This document shows positions 7,826 through 15,889 of a stretch of 64,000 bases of DNA, piece by piece; the first letter of the stretch is position 1; every line of letters begins with the position of its first letter. The position numbers and the translations under genes were made by a program. A model generated the notes under the pieces. The model saw only the letters and a program-made list of their open reading frames with translations, did not search any database and was not told the origin of the DNA. Origin of the DNA: QHXW01 sp035297145 (lineage in GTDB: Bacteria; Acidobacteriota; Terriglobia; Bryobacterales; Bryobacteraceae); the NCBI GenBank assembly GCA_035297145.1, contig DATGZN010000046.1, positions 1-64,000 of the forward strand. Direction: 5' to 3'.

Positions 7826-8616
7826 TGGATCTCGGGTTGAAGGACCGCGTCGCGATCGTCGCGGCGTCCAGCCAGGGGTTGGGGAAGGCGGTCGCCATGG
7901 CTCTGGCGCGCGAAGGAGCGAAGTTGGCGATGTGCTCACGCCGGGCGGACGCCATCGAGTCGGCTGCGGGCGAGATTCGTCGCGCGACCGGTGTTGAGGT
8001 GTTGGCGCTGGCGGCCGACGTGACGCGCCCCGACGAGGTGCGGCGTCTGGTTGCGGAGACGTTGGAGCGATTCGAACGCATCGATATCTGTGTGACGAAT
8101 GCGGGAGGGCCGCCATCGAAGAGTTTCGACGAGACGACGGAGGAGGATTGGGCCGCGGCCGTGCATCTCAATCTGCTGAGCGTGGTTCACCTCGCGCGGG
8201 AAGTGCTGCCAGTGATGCAGAAACAGCGCTGGGGCCGGCTGCTGACGATTACTTCAGTCGCGGTGAAGCAGCCGATTGACGGGTTGATCCTGTCGAACTC
8301 GGTGCGGTCGGCAGTCAGTGGGTTGGTGAAATCGCTGGCCAATGAATACGGCAAAGACAATGTGACCGTCAATAACGTGTGCCCGGGATATACGCGGACC
8401 GCCAGGCTCGCGGAACTCGCGGGACGTCTCGCTAAGGGCGAGGGAGTGGCGCTGGAGCAGGCGGAAGAGCGGTGGACGCGGCAGATTCCGTTGGGGCGGC
8501 TGGCGGAACCGGAAGAGTTCGCGAACGTCGTGGCGTTTCTTGCATCAGAAAGGGCGAGCTATATCACGGGCTCGTCGATTGCGGTGGATGGCGGGCTGGT
8601 CAAGGGCATTTACTGA
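7825..8616 (+). CDS. SDR-family oxidoreductase with atypical active site
   Basis: The 263-residue Rossmann protein has a modified nucleotide motif (AASSQGLG, residues 13-20), NAGG at 92-95 and a C-terminal ITGSSIAVDGG. The usual catalytic YxxxK is replaced: the segment LSNSVRSAVSGLVKSLA puts Ser157 at the Tyr position and Arg161 at the Lys position. I know a group of BKR-like SDRs with this deviation, often labelled 3-oxoacyl-ACP reductase without evidence of that activity. It is coupled to the cupin by TAATG. The reaction is unknown. Confidence 0.82.
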   Translation: MDLGLKDRVAIVAASSQGLGKAVAMALAREGAKLAMCSRRADAIESAAGEIRRATGVEVLALAADVTRPDEVRRLVAETLERFERIDICVTNAGGPPSKSFDETTEEDWAAAVHLNLLSVVHLAREVLPVMQKQRWGRLLTITSVAVKQPIDGLILSNSVRSAVSGLVKSLANEYGKDNVTVNNVCPGYTRTARLAELAGRLAKGEGVALEQAEERWTRQIPLGRLAEPEEFANVVAFLASERASYITGSSIAVDGGLVKGIY

Positions 8617-8811
8617 CTGTGCGTTTTATCACTTAACGCTTTAGGGAACGCCATCGCGATTGACACACGCGTGAGTTAATCTGCCTCAACCGCACTTGTC
8701 GCTGGTACGCGCGCTCAACTTCCCGCACTTCCTTTTCTGTCATTTGAGATACATCGCCACCTGGCCGCCGGATTGCCTAACACCATTCTTCCGTTGTGGA
8801 GGTTTGCGAAA

Positions 8812-9543
8812 ATGACCAGACCGAAAACCTGGATGGTTGCGGTATCCGTGGCGCTCCTTGCGAGCGCCGTGTGTGTCCCAAAGCTGCGAGCCAATGACCC
8901 GGATTCCCTGGCTCCCGGTGCATTGGTACCTGTTTCCGATCTAAATATTCCCACCGGAACTCCAGCCGGCCAGCCACTTGGGCCGGCATTTGTGCCAACC
9001 GGCAGTGATCCGCTCCAGAGCGGCACGGCTCATCTCTCCTCAGACGGCACGCTGCATGTGGACCTTGACGGAGCCGGCCCCAATCAAGCCTATACTGCCT
9101 ACTTCTGCCGCTTCGGTTTCGGCCCCGCTGCTTGTGTTCTGCTAGGCCAGGCTGGCGGCATTAGTACCGATGCCCAAGGGAACGGCAACGCCGCGCTGGA
9201 TTTCCCGGCCACGCTGGGACCTGAAGACTGGGCCGGACTGGTGCTGATCGCGCGCACCATCGGCACCGCGACGACTTACGAGTACGTTGGCGCGATCCAC
9301 GTGAGCATCAATACCGCCGCTCAGCCGCATTTCGATCTCCAAGGTCAACTCAGTTCGATTGTTGCCGCCACGGCATCGTTCGTCATTATTCCTTTCAAAG
9401 AATCAATTGTTACCGACACTTCGACCAAGTTCAAAGGGAAGATACACAGTTTCTCGGATCTCTTGGTCGGGATGCAGGTGGAGGTCAAGGGAGTCAGTCT
9501 GCCCGACGGCACATTGCTGGCCACCAACGTGAGCGCCCACTAG
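8812..9543 (+). CDS. Secreted protein with C-terminal DUF5666-like domain
   Basis: The start at 8812 is preferred because GGAGG lies 9 bp upstream and it leads straight into the signal peptide (TRPKTWMVAVSVALLASAVC). The 243-residue product has a Pro/Gly-rich first part, a central domain with paired cysteines (YFCRFGFGPAACVL), and an end domain (GQLSSIVAATASF, VTDTSTKFKG, LLVGMQVEVKGV, GTLLATNVSA) matching the DUF5666 beta pattern. Function is unknown. A second secreted protein gene follows after 89 bp. Confidence 0.7.
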   Translation: MTRPKTWMVAVSVALLASAVCVPKLRANDPDSLAPGALVPVSDLNIPTGTPAGQPLGPAFVPTGSDPLQSGTAHLSSDGTLHVDLDGAGPNQAYTAYFCRFGFGPAACVLLGQAGGISTDAQGNGNAALDFPATLGPEDWAGLVLIARTIGTATTYEYVGAIHVSINTAAQPHFDLQGQLSSIVAATASFVIIPFKESIVTDTSTKFKGKIHSFSDLLVGMQVEVKGVSLPDGTLLATNVSAH

Positions 9544-9632
9544 GGCGTCCACGGCCACGCCAGACGCCATGCGTCAGGCACGTTAAACAAAGGTGAAAAC
9601 TTGTTGAATAACCACCGAGGAGGATTTGCACA

Positions 9633-10502
9633 ATGAGATCAACGTCGATCAGAGTCATCTGCGCCGCCGCGTGCCTGGCTGTTACTGCCGTGGCATTCGC
9701 GGACGGCAAAAAAAACAACGGCAACGGAGATGGCAATGGTAACAGTCAAGGTGACGGTAACGGGAATGGTCAGGGCGACGGCCAAGGTAACGCCTGCAAG
9801 AACGTGCCCAGCTTCTCTTCTGTTCAGAGCGCGTTGACTGCCGTGGTGGCGAGCGCTGCAAATGGCGGCCTCGGCTTTAACATGTGGGCGACCATTGTGA
9901 ACCGCGACGGCGTGGTTTGCCTGGTGACATTCAGCGGAGCGGACCGTGGCTCGCAGTGGCCCGGCAGCCGCGTCATCTCGGCGCAGAAAGCGAACACGGC
10001 GAATGCTTTCAGCTTGCCTAAGTTTGCCTTATCGACCGCTAACCTTTATTCAGCCGTGCAGCCGGGCGGCAGCCTGTTTGGGCTGCAAGAGAGCAATCCG
10101 GTGGATACGGGCGTGGCGTATGGCGGCGATTCGGGCAACTATGGCCAGCCGAACGATCCCATGGTAGGAGGCAAGATCGGCGGGATTAATGTGTTCGGTG
10201 GCGGACTGGCTCTCTACAGCAGCCAGGGCACGCTTGTCGGCGGGCTCGGCGTGAGCGGTGATACATCCTGCACCGATCACATCATCGCGTGGAAAGTGCG
10301 CCATGCTCTGAACTTCGACGATGTTCCCGCAGGAGTGGGTACCGGGAACACCGACAACATCATCTTCGATATCACCGAAGATTCACACGGAAACCTGGTA
10401 AGCGCCAGTGGTTTCGGACATCCAACTTGCGGCGCCGGCGCACCTTCCACGGCGATCGCTGTCGGACTGCCGACAAACTTCCCCGTCGGCCCGAACCCAT
10501 AG
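9633..10502 (+). CDS. Secreted HbpS/GlcG-like (PF03928-type) protein with Gly/Asn/Asp repeat
   Basis: A signal peptide (to about residue 23) is followed by a low-complexity stretch of Gly-Asn-Gly-Asp and Gln repeats (residues 26-52). The rest matches the heme-degradation-associated HbpS/GlcG fold: LTAVVASAANGG, NMWATIVNRDGVVCLV, SRVISAQKANTANAFS, LFGLQESNP and GGINVFGGGLALY. Proteins of this family bind small ligands including haem in some cases; no haem ligand can be assigned here. AGGAGG lies 8 bp before the ATG. Length 289 residues, longer than minimal members because of the repeat and a C-terminal extension. Confidence 0.72.
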   Translation: MRSTSIRVICAAACLAVTAVAFADGKKNNGNGDGNGNSQGDGNGNGQGDGQGNACKNVPSFSSVQSALTAVVASAANGGLGFNMWATIVNRDGVVCLVTFSGADRGSQWPGSRVISAQKANTANAFSLPKFALSTANLYSAVQPGGSLFGLQESNPVDTGVAYGGDSGNYGQPNDPMVGGKIGGINVFGGGLALYSSQGTLVGGLGVSGDTSCTDHIIAWKVRHALNFDDVPAGVGTGNTDNIIFDITEDSHGNLVSASGFGHPTCGAGAPSTAIAVGLPTNFPVGPNP

Positions 10503-10557
10503 TTAAGGACGATCGGTACCTGTCCGCCCCTGGCAGCGGTATGATGCATCTCTATCT

Positions 10558-10965
10558 ATGCCGTGGGACCAGGAACTGCAACCCGTATTGCGGGTGTTGG
10601 TGGCCACCATCCTGGGCGCGCTCGTGGGGTGGCAGCGCGAGCGCATGCACCGGGAGGCGGGCATCCGCACGTTCGCGGCGGTAGCCCTGGGAGCGTGCGT
10701 TTTCGCGCTGATCGCACCGGGTGACACGCGCATCGCGGCACAGATCGTCACGGGCATCGGATTTATCGGAGCGGGCGTGATCATGCGCGGGCGTGAACAC
10801 GTGCACGGCCTCACCACCGCCGCGGCTCTATGGGCTACCGCATCGGTTGGAACGGCAGTTGCATATGGACGCCTGATTCTGGGCGCGGTAGTCGCGATTC
10901 TGCTCTTGATCCTGCTGGCGGTTCCAACCAAGAAGTGGGAAAACGAAACTCAACGTCGGCACTGA
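10558..10965 (+). CDS. MgtC/SapB-family membrane protein
   Basis: The 135-residue protein has four or so hydrophobic segments and the family signature: LVATILGALVGWQRERM, REAGIRTFAAVALGAC, GIGFIGAGVIMR and VHGLTTAAALWATASVG. MgtC-family proteins are inner-membrane factors linked to Mg2+ limitation and ATP synthase control in enterobacteria; most environmental homologues are uncharacterised. It is shorter than enterobacterial MgtC because the C-terminal soluble domain is missing, as in SapB. No good ribosome binding site is seen. Confidence 0.88.
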   Translation: MPWDQELQPVLRVLVATILGALVGWQRERMHREAGIRTFAAVALGACVFALIAPGDTRIAAQIVTGIGFIGAGVIMRGREHVHGLTTAAALWATASVGTAVAYGRLILGAVVAILLLILLAVPTKKWENETQRRH

Positions 10966-11011
10966 CTGCGCTTCCGAATTAGGATTCCTGTGTCATAATT
11001 ACCGCAGTCCC

Positions 11012-13741
11012 ATGCCTCAGTATCAGCTCCCTCGCGCCCGTTCACGCCGGCCGGCGCTGCGCATCACCATCATTGTCGCCGTCGTGCTGCTGCTCATCGG
11101 CGCGCGCACCATCGCATCGGTCCTCATCGATTACCAGTGGTGGAAGGAACTCGGTCAGGTTGAAACCTGGCTGGCCATGTATCTCTACAGCGTGGGGCCG
11201 ATCGCGGCTGCAACCCTGGTCGCGTTCGTAGCGCTGTGGTGGACGCATGCGCGCGCGCTCAAGTTCGCCGGAACCAAGCTGGGCGAGCACGCGATTTACG
11301 CGCGGTTATCCACCATTGCGCTGCTTCTGGTGGGCTTTCTCGTCGCTTCCGGCGCGCTCGATTCCTGGACGGTGGTTCGCTTCGCCGGCAGCAGAAGTCT
11401 TCCGCTGGATGCGCGCGCGTGGCACGATCCCGTATTCGGGCTGCCGCTGGGTTTCTATCTTTTCGATCTGCCGTTCTACTCCGATCTGCGGCAGTTTCTG
11501 CTGGTGCTGACCATCATCTGCATCCTGGTCTACTGGATTGCAGCGCGCATCTGGCAGTTGCGCCACAGCCTGGCGGAATTGCGCAATATGCGTGAGCTCG
11601 ATCCGAGCATCTTCCGGCTGGAGGGCGGCCTGGAATCGCGGTTTCTGCGCGGCGCACTGGTCGTAGCACTCGTGGCCTTAGCGTTTCGATTCTTTCTCGG
11701 CCGCTATGAGATGGTACTGAATCAGCACAATTTTCTAGTAGGCGCGGATTACGTGGACAATTTCATCGTCCTTCCGCTGCAGTGGCTGCTGATTGCGGCC
11801 TGCGTGGCCGCGGCAGCGTTTGTGTGGATGGGCCGATGGTGGCTCGCCTCTTCCATGGCTTTGGCGCTGGTTGTCCGGTTCATCGTGCCCGGAGCGGTTT
11901 CCGCGTTGTACGTGCGGCCCAATGAGATTTCACTCGAGCGGCCGTACATTGAGGCCCACATTCACGCCACGCGTAGCGCATTCGGCATCGAGAATCAGGC
12001 CAAGGAAATCGAGTTCCAGGCGCAGCCGAACGCGTCTATCGACCCGGCGAAGCATCGGAACCTGCTCGACAACGTGCGGCTCTGGGACTGGCATCCCTTC
12101 CACGACACGGTCTCGCAGATCCAGGCTCTGCGGCCCTACTACGTCTTCCACGATACGGACGTGGACCGCTACACCATTGGCGGAAACTACCGGCAGGTTT
12201 TGCTGGCGTCGCGCGAGCTGGACATCCGGCAGGTGTCGGAAGCGCAGACGAGCTGGATCAACTCGCATTTCATTTACACCCATGGTTACGGCGTGGTGCT
12301 GGCCGAGGTGAGTAAGATTCGGCCGGATGGATTGCCGGTTTTCCTGATTCAGAATATGCCGCCGGAAGTAACGGCGCCCGGGCTGAAGCTGGCTCGTCCG
12401 CAGATCTATTACGGCGAGGTGGTGCACAACCCCGTATTCGTGGACACGCAGCAGCCGGAGTTCGACTACCCTTTCGGCGCCGACAATAAGCATTCCACAT
12501 ACGAGGGTAAGGGTGGATTTCCCATCGCGTCGTTCCCCATGCGCATCGCGGCGGCGGTGCAGCAGGGCGATTTCAATATTCTGCTGAACACCTACTTCAC
12601 CGATCAAAGCCGCATGATGATCCGGCGGAATGTGCTGGAGCGGCTGCAAAACCTGGCTGGCTTCCTCGAGTGGGACCACGATCCCTACATGGTGATTAAC
12701 GACGACGGGCGGCTCATGTGGATGGTGGACGGCTACACGGTTTCCAACTCTCACCCCTACTCACGGTCCATCGACTTTCCGGATGTCGGGCCGGTGAACT
12801 ACATGCGAAACGCTGTCAAAGCCACCATCGACGCATATGACGGCACCACGAATCTGTACATCTTCGCGCCGGCCGATCCCATTATTCAGGCATACCGGAA
12901 TCTGTTCCCTGCCCTGTTTCATCCGGCATCGGAAATGCCCGCCACCCTCCGCGCTCACGCCCGGTATCCCGAAACGCTTTTCAGCGCGCAATCGCAGATC
13001 TACCGCACGTACCACATGCTCGATCCCCAGGCTTTCTATAACAAGGAGGATGTGTGGGACATCGCCGGAACCGTTCGCGGCCAGAACGGCGAGCGGGAGC
13101 CGATGAGTCCAACCTATGTGGTAGCGTCGTTACCGGATTCAGACCGGCCGGAATTCATGCTGCTGCTGCCGTTCACGCCGCGAACAAAAGACAACATGAT
13201 CGGCCTGATGGTGGGGCGTTGCGATGGCGACCACTTAGGTGAGCTGGTCGTTCTGCAACTTTCCAAGCAGGAGCTGATCTTCGGCCCGATGCAGATCGAT
13301 GCGCGAATCAACCAGGACCAGAACATATCCAAGGACCTTACGTTGTGGAACCAGCAGGGCTCGCAGGTGTTGCGCGGACAGACGCTGGTGCTGCCGGTGG
13401 ACAACACCTTTCTTTATGTGGAGCCGGTCTACATTCAGGCGACGCAGGCGCGCATGCCACAGTTGAAAAAGGTTGTGCTGGTGGTGGGGAACCGGCTGAT
13501 CTACACCGACACGTACGAAGAGGCGCTCGCGCAACTGGGTAGTGGCGCGACGCAGCCGGCCCAAGTTGCGTCAACGAATGGCGGCACCGCGCCTTCAGCT
13601 GCGCCATCTCCTCCGGCCGGGTCCGATCGCCGCCTGGAGAGTATTCGCCATCATTTGCAGCGCTACAAAGAACTGGCGGGACAAGGCCGCTGGGCCGAGG
13701 CCGGCAAGGAACTGGACGCGATCGAATCCGAGCTCAAGTAG
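11012..13741 (+). CDS. UPF0182 family large membrane protein
   Basis: The 909-residue protein has a multi-span N-terminal third (hydrophobic segments at about residues 13-33, 55-75, 95-115, 150-175, 210-230, 255-300) followed by a large soluble domain. The IDYQWWKELGQVETWL motif after the first span and the RYTIGGNYRQVLLASRELD and HPYSRSIDFP stretches are typical of UPF0182/COG1615. Function is unknown in the family. The C-terminus has a Pro/Ala/Ser-rich linker and a helical end (SIRHHLQRYKELAGQGRW). It ends 2 bp before the stop of the convergent gene. Confidence 0.93.
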   Translation: MPQYQLPRARSRRPALRITIIVAVVLLLIGARTIASVLIDYQWWKELGQVETWLAMYLYSVGPIAAATLVAFVALWWTHARALKFAGTKLGEHAIYARLSTIALLLVGFLVASGALDSWTVVRFAGSRSLPLDARAWHDPVFGLPLGFYLFDLPFYSDLRQFLLVLTIICILVYWIAARIWQLRHSLAELRNMRELDPSIFRLEGGLESRFLRGALVVALVALAFRFFLGRYEMVLNQHNFLVGADYVDNFIVLPLQWLLIAACVAAAAFVWMGRWWLASSMALALVVRFIVPGAVSALYVRPNEISLERPYIEAHIHATRSAFGIENQAKEIEFQAQPNASIDPAKHRNLLDNVRLWDWHPFHDTVSQIQALRPYYVFHDTDVDRYTIGGNYRQVLLASRELDIRQVSEAQTSWINSHFIYTHGYGVVLAEVSKIRPDGLPVFLIQNMPPEVTAPGLKLARPQIYYGEVVHNPVFVDTQQPEFDYPFGADNKHSTYEGKGGFPIASFPMRIAAAVQQGDFNILLNTYFTDQSRMMIRRNVLERLQNLAGFLEWDHDPYMVINDDGRLMWMVDGYTVSNSHPYSRSIDFPDVGPVNYMRNAVKATIDAYDGTTNLYIFAPADPIIQAYRNLFPALFHPASEMPATLRAHARYPETLFSAQSQIYRTYHMLDPQAFYNKEDVWDIAGTVRGQNGEREPMSPTYVVASLPDSDRPEFMLLLPFTPRTKDNMIGLMVGRCDGDHLGELVVLQLSKQELIFGPMQIDARINQDQNISKDLTLWNQQGSQVLRGQTLVLPVDNTFLYVEPVYIQATQARMPQLKKVVLVVGNRLIYTDTYEEALAQLGSGATQPAQVASTNGGTAPSAAPSPPAGSDRRLESIRHHLQRYKELAGQGRWAEAGKELDAIESELK

Positions 13742-13743
13742 CC

Positions 13744-14163
13744 TTACTGCAAGTGCAGTTGGCGGAGTACCGCCGAGATCGCGAGAATGATCACGCCGGA
13801 AATCATGATGCCGGTCAACTGCCGCGTGCGCTTGGGATTTTTGGGTTTGACGATCAGGAACCCCACCGCGACAACGTGCAGTGCGAGCAGCAGCTTGATT
13901 CCCAATAGCGACTGGTAGAGCGGGCCGCGGCCGAGGTTCAGGAACAGGTTGTAGACTCCCGAGGCCAGCAGAAACAGAACTGCCAGGTAGAGCAGTGAAC
14001 GAAAGCGCGCGGCCATGGCATCGCCTAGCGCCTCCTGCTGCGCCGCCGCCACCGACTCGATCGCAGGCGCCACGACTAACCGCGCATAGAGCACACCGCC
14101 TATCAGCACGACTACCGATGTGATATGCAGCCACCGCATCATCACGTTGAGCGCTTCCGTCAT
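13744..14163 (-). CDS. Small four-helix membrane protein, CopD-like
   Basis: The 139-residue protein has hydrophobic segments at about residues 8-30, 57-75, 85-105 and 118-135. The first contains RWLHITSVVVLIGGVLYARL, similar to the start of CopD/heme-membrane protein families in which a helix-1 His is a ligand. A Lys/Arg-rich loop (KPKNPKRTRQ) separates the last two helices. Substrate or cofactor cannot be deduced. It is divergent from the metallo-hydrolase gene with only 23 bp between start codons. Confidence 0.7.
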   Translation of the reverse strand: MTEALNVMMRWLHITSVVVLIGGVLYARLVVAPAIESVAAAQQEALGDAMAARFRSLLYLAVLFLLASGVYNLFLNLGRGPLYQSLLGIKLLLALHVVAVGFLIVKPKNPKRTRQLTGIMISGVIILAISAVLRQLHLQ

Positions 14164-14186
14164 ATGGTTGAGTATACAATCGGGTC

Positions 14187-14819
14187 ATGATCCACGAGAT
14201 GCTGCCTGTGGGCGTGCTGCAATGTAACTGCTCGATTTTTGGCGATGAGCAGACGCGCGAGGCCATCGTCATCGACCCGGGCGACAACATTCCGGAGATC
14301 CAGGCCATCCTGAAGCGCCACGGCCTCGCCGTGAAAGCCATCGTGATCACCCATGCGCACATCGACCACATCGGCGGAGCACACAAGCTGCGTGCGGCCA
14401 CCGGAGCACCGGTCTACATGAATCAGAACGACACGTTGCTGCGCGACATGCTCGACGAGCAGGCGCAATGGCTGGGTATGGAGACGCCGGAGAAAACGCC
14501 GATCGATACGCCTGTGCGCGAAGGTGACAAGCTGATATTGGGCACCACCGAGTTTGCAGTGCTTGATACGCCGGGCCACACGCGGGGCAGCATCTGCCTG
14601 TGGATTCCGTCCGAGAACAAGCTCATAGCAGGCGATACGCTGTTTCGCGACAGCATCGGCCGAACCGATCTGCCGGGTGGCGATGGGCGGCAGATCTTGC
14701 GCTCCATCCACGACAAACTGATGCCGCTGCCGGACGATGCCATCGTCATTCCGGGCCACGGCGAAACAACGACCATAGGCCGCGAGAAGCGGTTCAACTA
14801 TTTTCTGCAGGGATTGTAG
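14187..14819 (+). CDS. Metallo-beta-lactamase-fold hydrolase, glyoxalase II-like
   Basis: The 210-residue protein has the metal motif THAHIDHIGG (His56, His58, Asp60, His61), then DTPGHTRGS, AGDTLFRDSIGRTDLPGG and PGHGETTTIGREKRFN. This matches small glyoxalase-II-like or thioester hydrolases (YcbL-type). The role is likely hydrolysis of a thioester such as a glutathione or other thiol adduct; the actual thiol is unknown. Its stop codon is part of the GTAG that begins a hairpin used as terminator. Confidence 0.88.
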   Translation: MIHEMLPVGVLQCNCSIFGDEQTREAIVIDPGDNIPEIQAILKRHGLAVKAIVITHAHIDHIGGAHKLRAATGAPVYMNQNDTLLRDMLDEQAQWLGMETPEKTPIDTPVREGDKLILGTTEFAVLDTPGHTRGSICLWIPSENKLIAGDTLFRDSIGRTDLPGGDGRQILRSIHDKLMPLPDDAIVIPGHGETTTIGREKRFNYFLQGL

Positions 14820-14820
14820 T

Positions 14821-14847
14821 GGCCACGCATCCGTGGCCTCATTTTTT
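14821..14847 (+). terminator. Hairpin with T-run after the metallo-hydrolase gene
   Basis: GGCCACG and CGTGGCC pair around a 4-nt loop and are followed by TCATTTTTTC, a good intrinsic terminator for the forward gene. On the reverse strand no T-run follows, so it acts one way. The GTAG-GGCC...GGCC layout is shared with other hairpins in this window, suggesting a repeat recruited as terminator. Confidence 0.75.
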
Positions 14848-15087
14848 CAATTCGCCCATTACACCCGAGATCAGCTCCTTGGCGTCCGTAATCGCCTTGC
14901 TGATCAACTGCACATCCATCGCCGGCTTACCGGGCTGCCGCGCGCTCTGACAGTAGACGCCGTGCTGGCCGACGAGCACGAGTGCGTCCGTCAGAACGTC
15001 GAGCGTGACCGCAAGCTGCCCGCGCGGCTTACCCATCATGAATTCGTGCTTCTCCAGTTCCTCGCGGCGGTCTTCGTAGACGCTCAC
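14839..15087 (-). CDS. Unrecognised 82-residue helical protein
   Basis: I do not recognise the family. The protein is mostly helical and polar, with KPRGQLAVTLDVLTDALVLVGQ in the middle and AITDAKELISGVMGELKK at the end. No signal peptide. The start is GTG at 15087, which overlaps the TGA of a 27-codon reading frame just upstream (GTGA), a typical coupling arrangement. Its stop codon shares bases with the T-run of the opposing terminator. Confidence 0.55.
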   Translation of the reverse strand: MSVYEDRREELEKHEFMMGKPRGQLAVTLDVLTDALVLVGQHGVYCQSARQPGKPAMDVQLISKAITDAKELISGVMGELKK

Positions 15088-15167
15088 TCGATCACCCCGT
15101 GCTTTTTCAGAAACGGCCGGATGTCGTGCTCGAGCGCCAACAGCGCGACCACATGAAGCTGTGCCAT
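15084..15167 (-). CDS. Possible 27-residue small ORF upstream of, and coupled to, the 82-residue gene
   Basis: The frame reads MAQLHVVALLALEHDIRPFL and then KKHGVIE. Its TGA overlaps the GTG of the next gene. There is no clear ribosome binding site, so it could be a leader peptide, a small subunit, or simply the true N-terminal region misread. Evidence is limited to the GTGA overlap and an amphipathic helical sequence. Confidence 0.3.
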   Translation of the reverse strand: MAQLHVVALLALEHDIRPFLKKHGVIE

Positions 15168-15193
15168 GTTGGACAGTATATTAGAAGGACAAC

Positions 15194-15889
15194 ATGCTCA
15201 AGCAAATCTGCCTCGCACTCGCGGGCTGCGCGTCCGCGATTCTTGCCGACGGCCCCGGAGTCATCGTCAGCCATCGCGCCCCCGCGGATTTCCCACTCAC
15301 CGCCGATCCCGAAGCCGCTTCGTGGAAGGGCATCACCGGAATCTTCATGGAGAACGGCCCAAAAGGCGAGCCTGCGCCCGGCCACCGCACCGAAGTGCGT
15401 TCGCGCTGGACAAACGATAACATCTACTTCCTCTACATCTGCCCGTATCAGGAGTTGCATCTGCATCCGAATCCAACTCAGACAGCCGAGACCAACAAGC
15501 TCTGGGATTGGGATGTGGCCGAGGTTTTCATCGGCACGAATTTCAAAAATATCCGCCTCTACAAAGAGTTCGAAATGTCGCCGCAAGGTGAGTGGGTCGA
15601 TCTGGATATCGATAGCGGCAACATGGGCAATGCGAATGCCTGGCTGTGGAACTCGGGTTTCGAAGTGAAAGCTCGCATCGATGAAGCCAAGAAAATCTGG
15701 TACGGCGAAATGCGGATTCCCACCAAGAGCGTTGACGATCGCCCCCCGGCCGCCGGGCTCGAAATGCGCATCAACCTCTATCGTTGCCAGGGCACGGATC
15801 CCCATCGCAAATACATCGCCTGGCAGCCGACGCACACCGCGACGTTTCACACGCCGGAGGCTTTCGGGCGCATGAGACTGGCGGACTAA
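15194..15889 (+). CDS. Secreted CBM9-like (carbohydrate-binding family 9 / DOMON-like) protein
   Basis: After a short signal peptide (to about ILADG) the 231-residue protein has the CBM9-like pattern: DPEAASWKGITG, TEVRSRWTNDNIYFLYIC, WDWDVAEVFIGTNF, YKEFEMSPQGEWVDLDID, and a late GLEMRINLYRCQG. Members bind sugars or occur as domains in secreted carbohydrate-active proteins. AGAAGG lies before the ATG. Its TAA overlaps the ATG of the first phosphohexomutase (TAATG), an unexpected coupling of a secreted binding protein to a cytoplasmic mutase. Confidence 0.78.
   Translation: MLKQICLALAGCASAILADGPGVIVSHRAPADFPLTADPEAASWKGITGIFMENGPKGEPAPGHRTEVRSRWTNDNIYFLYICPYQELHLHPNPTQTAETNKLWDWDVAEVFIGTNFKNIRLYKEFEMSPQGEWVDLDIDSGNMGNANAWLWNSGFEVKARIDEAKKIWYGEMRIPTKSVDDRPPAAGLEMRINLYRCQGTDPHRKYIAWQPTHTATFHTPEAFGRMRLAD

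Noticed and set aside
8655..8690. TTGACA as a promoter -35 box before the DUF5666 gene
   Set aside because: No -10 element at a proper distance; too weak to list.
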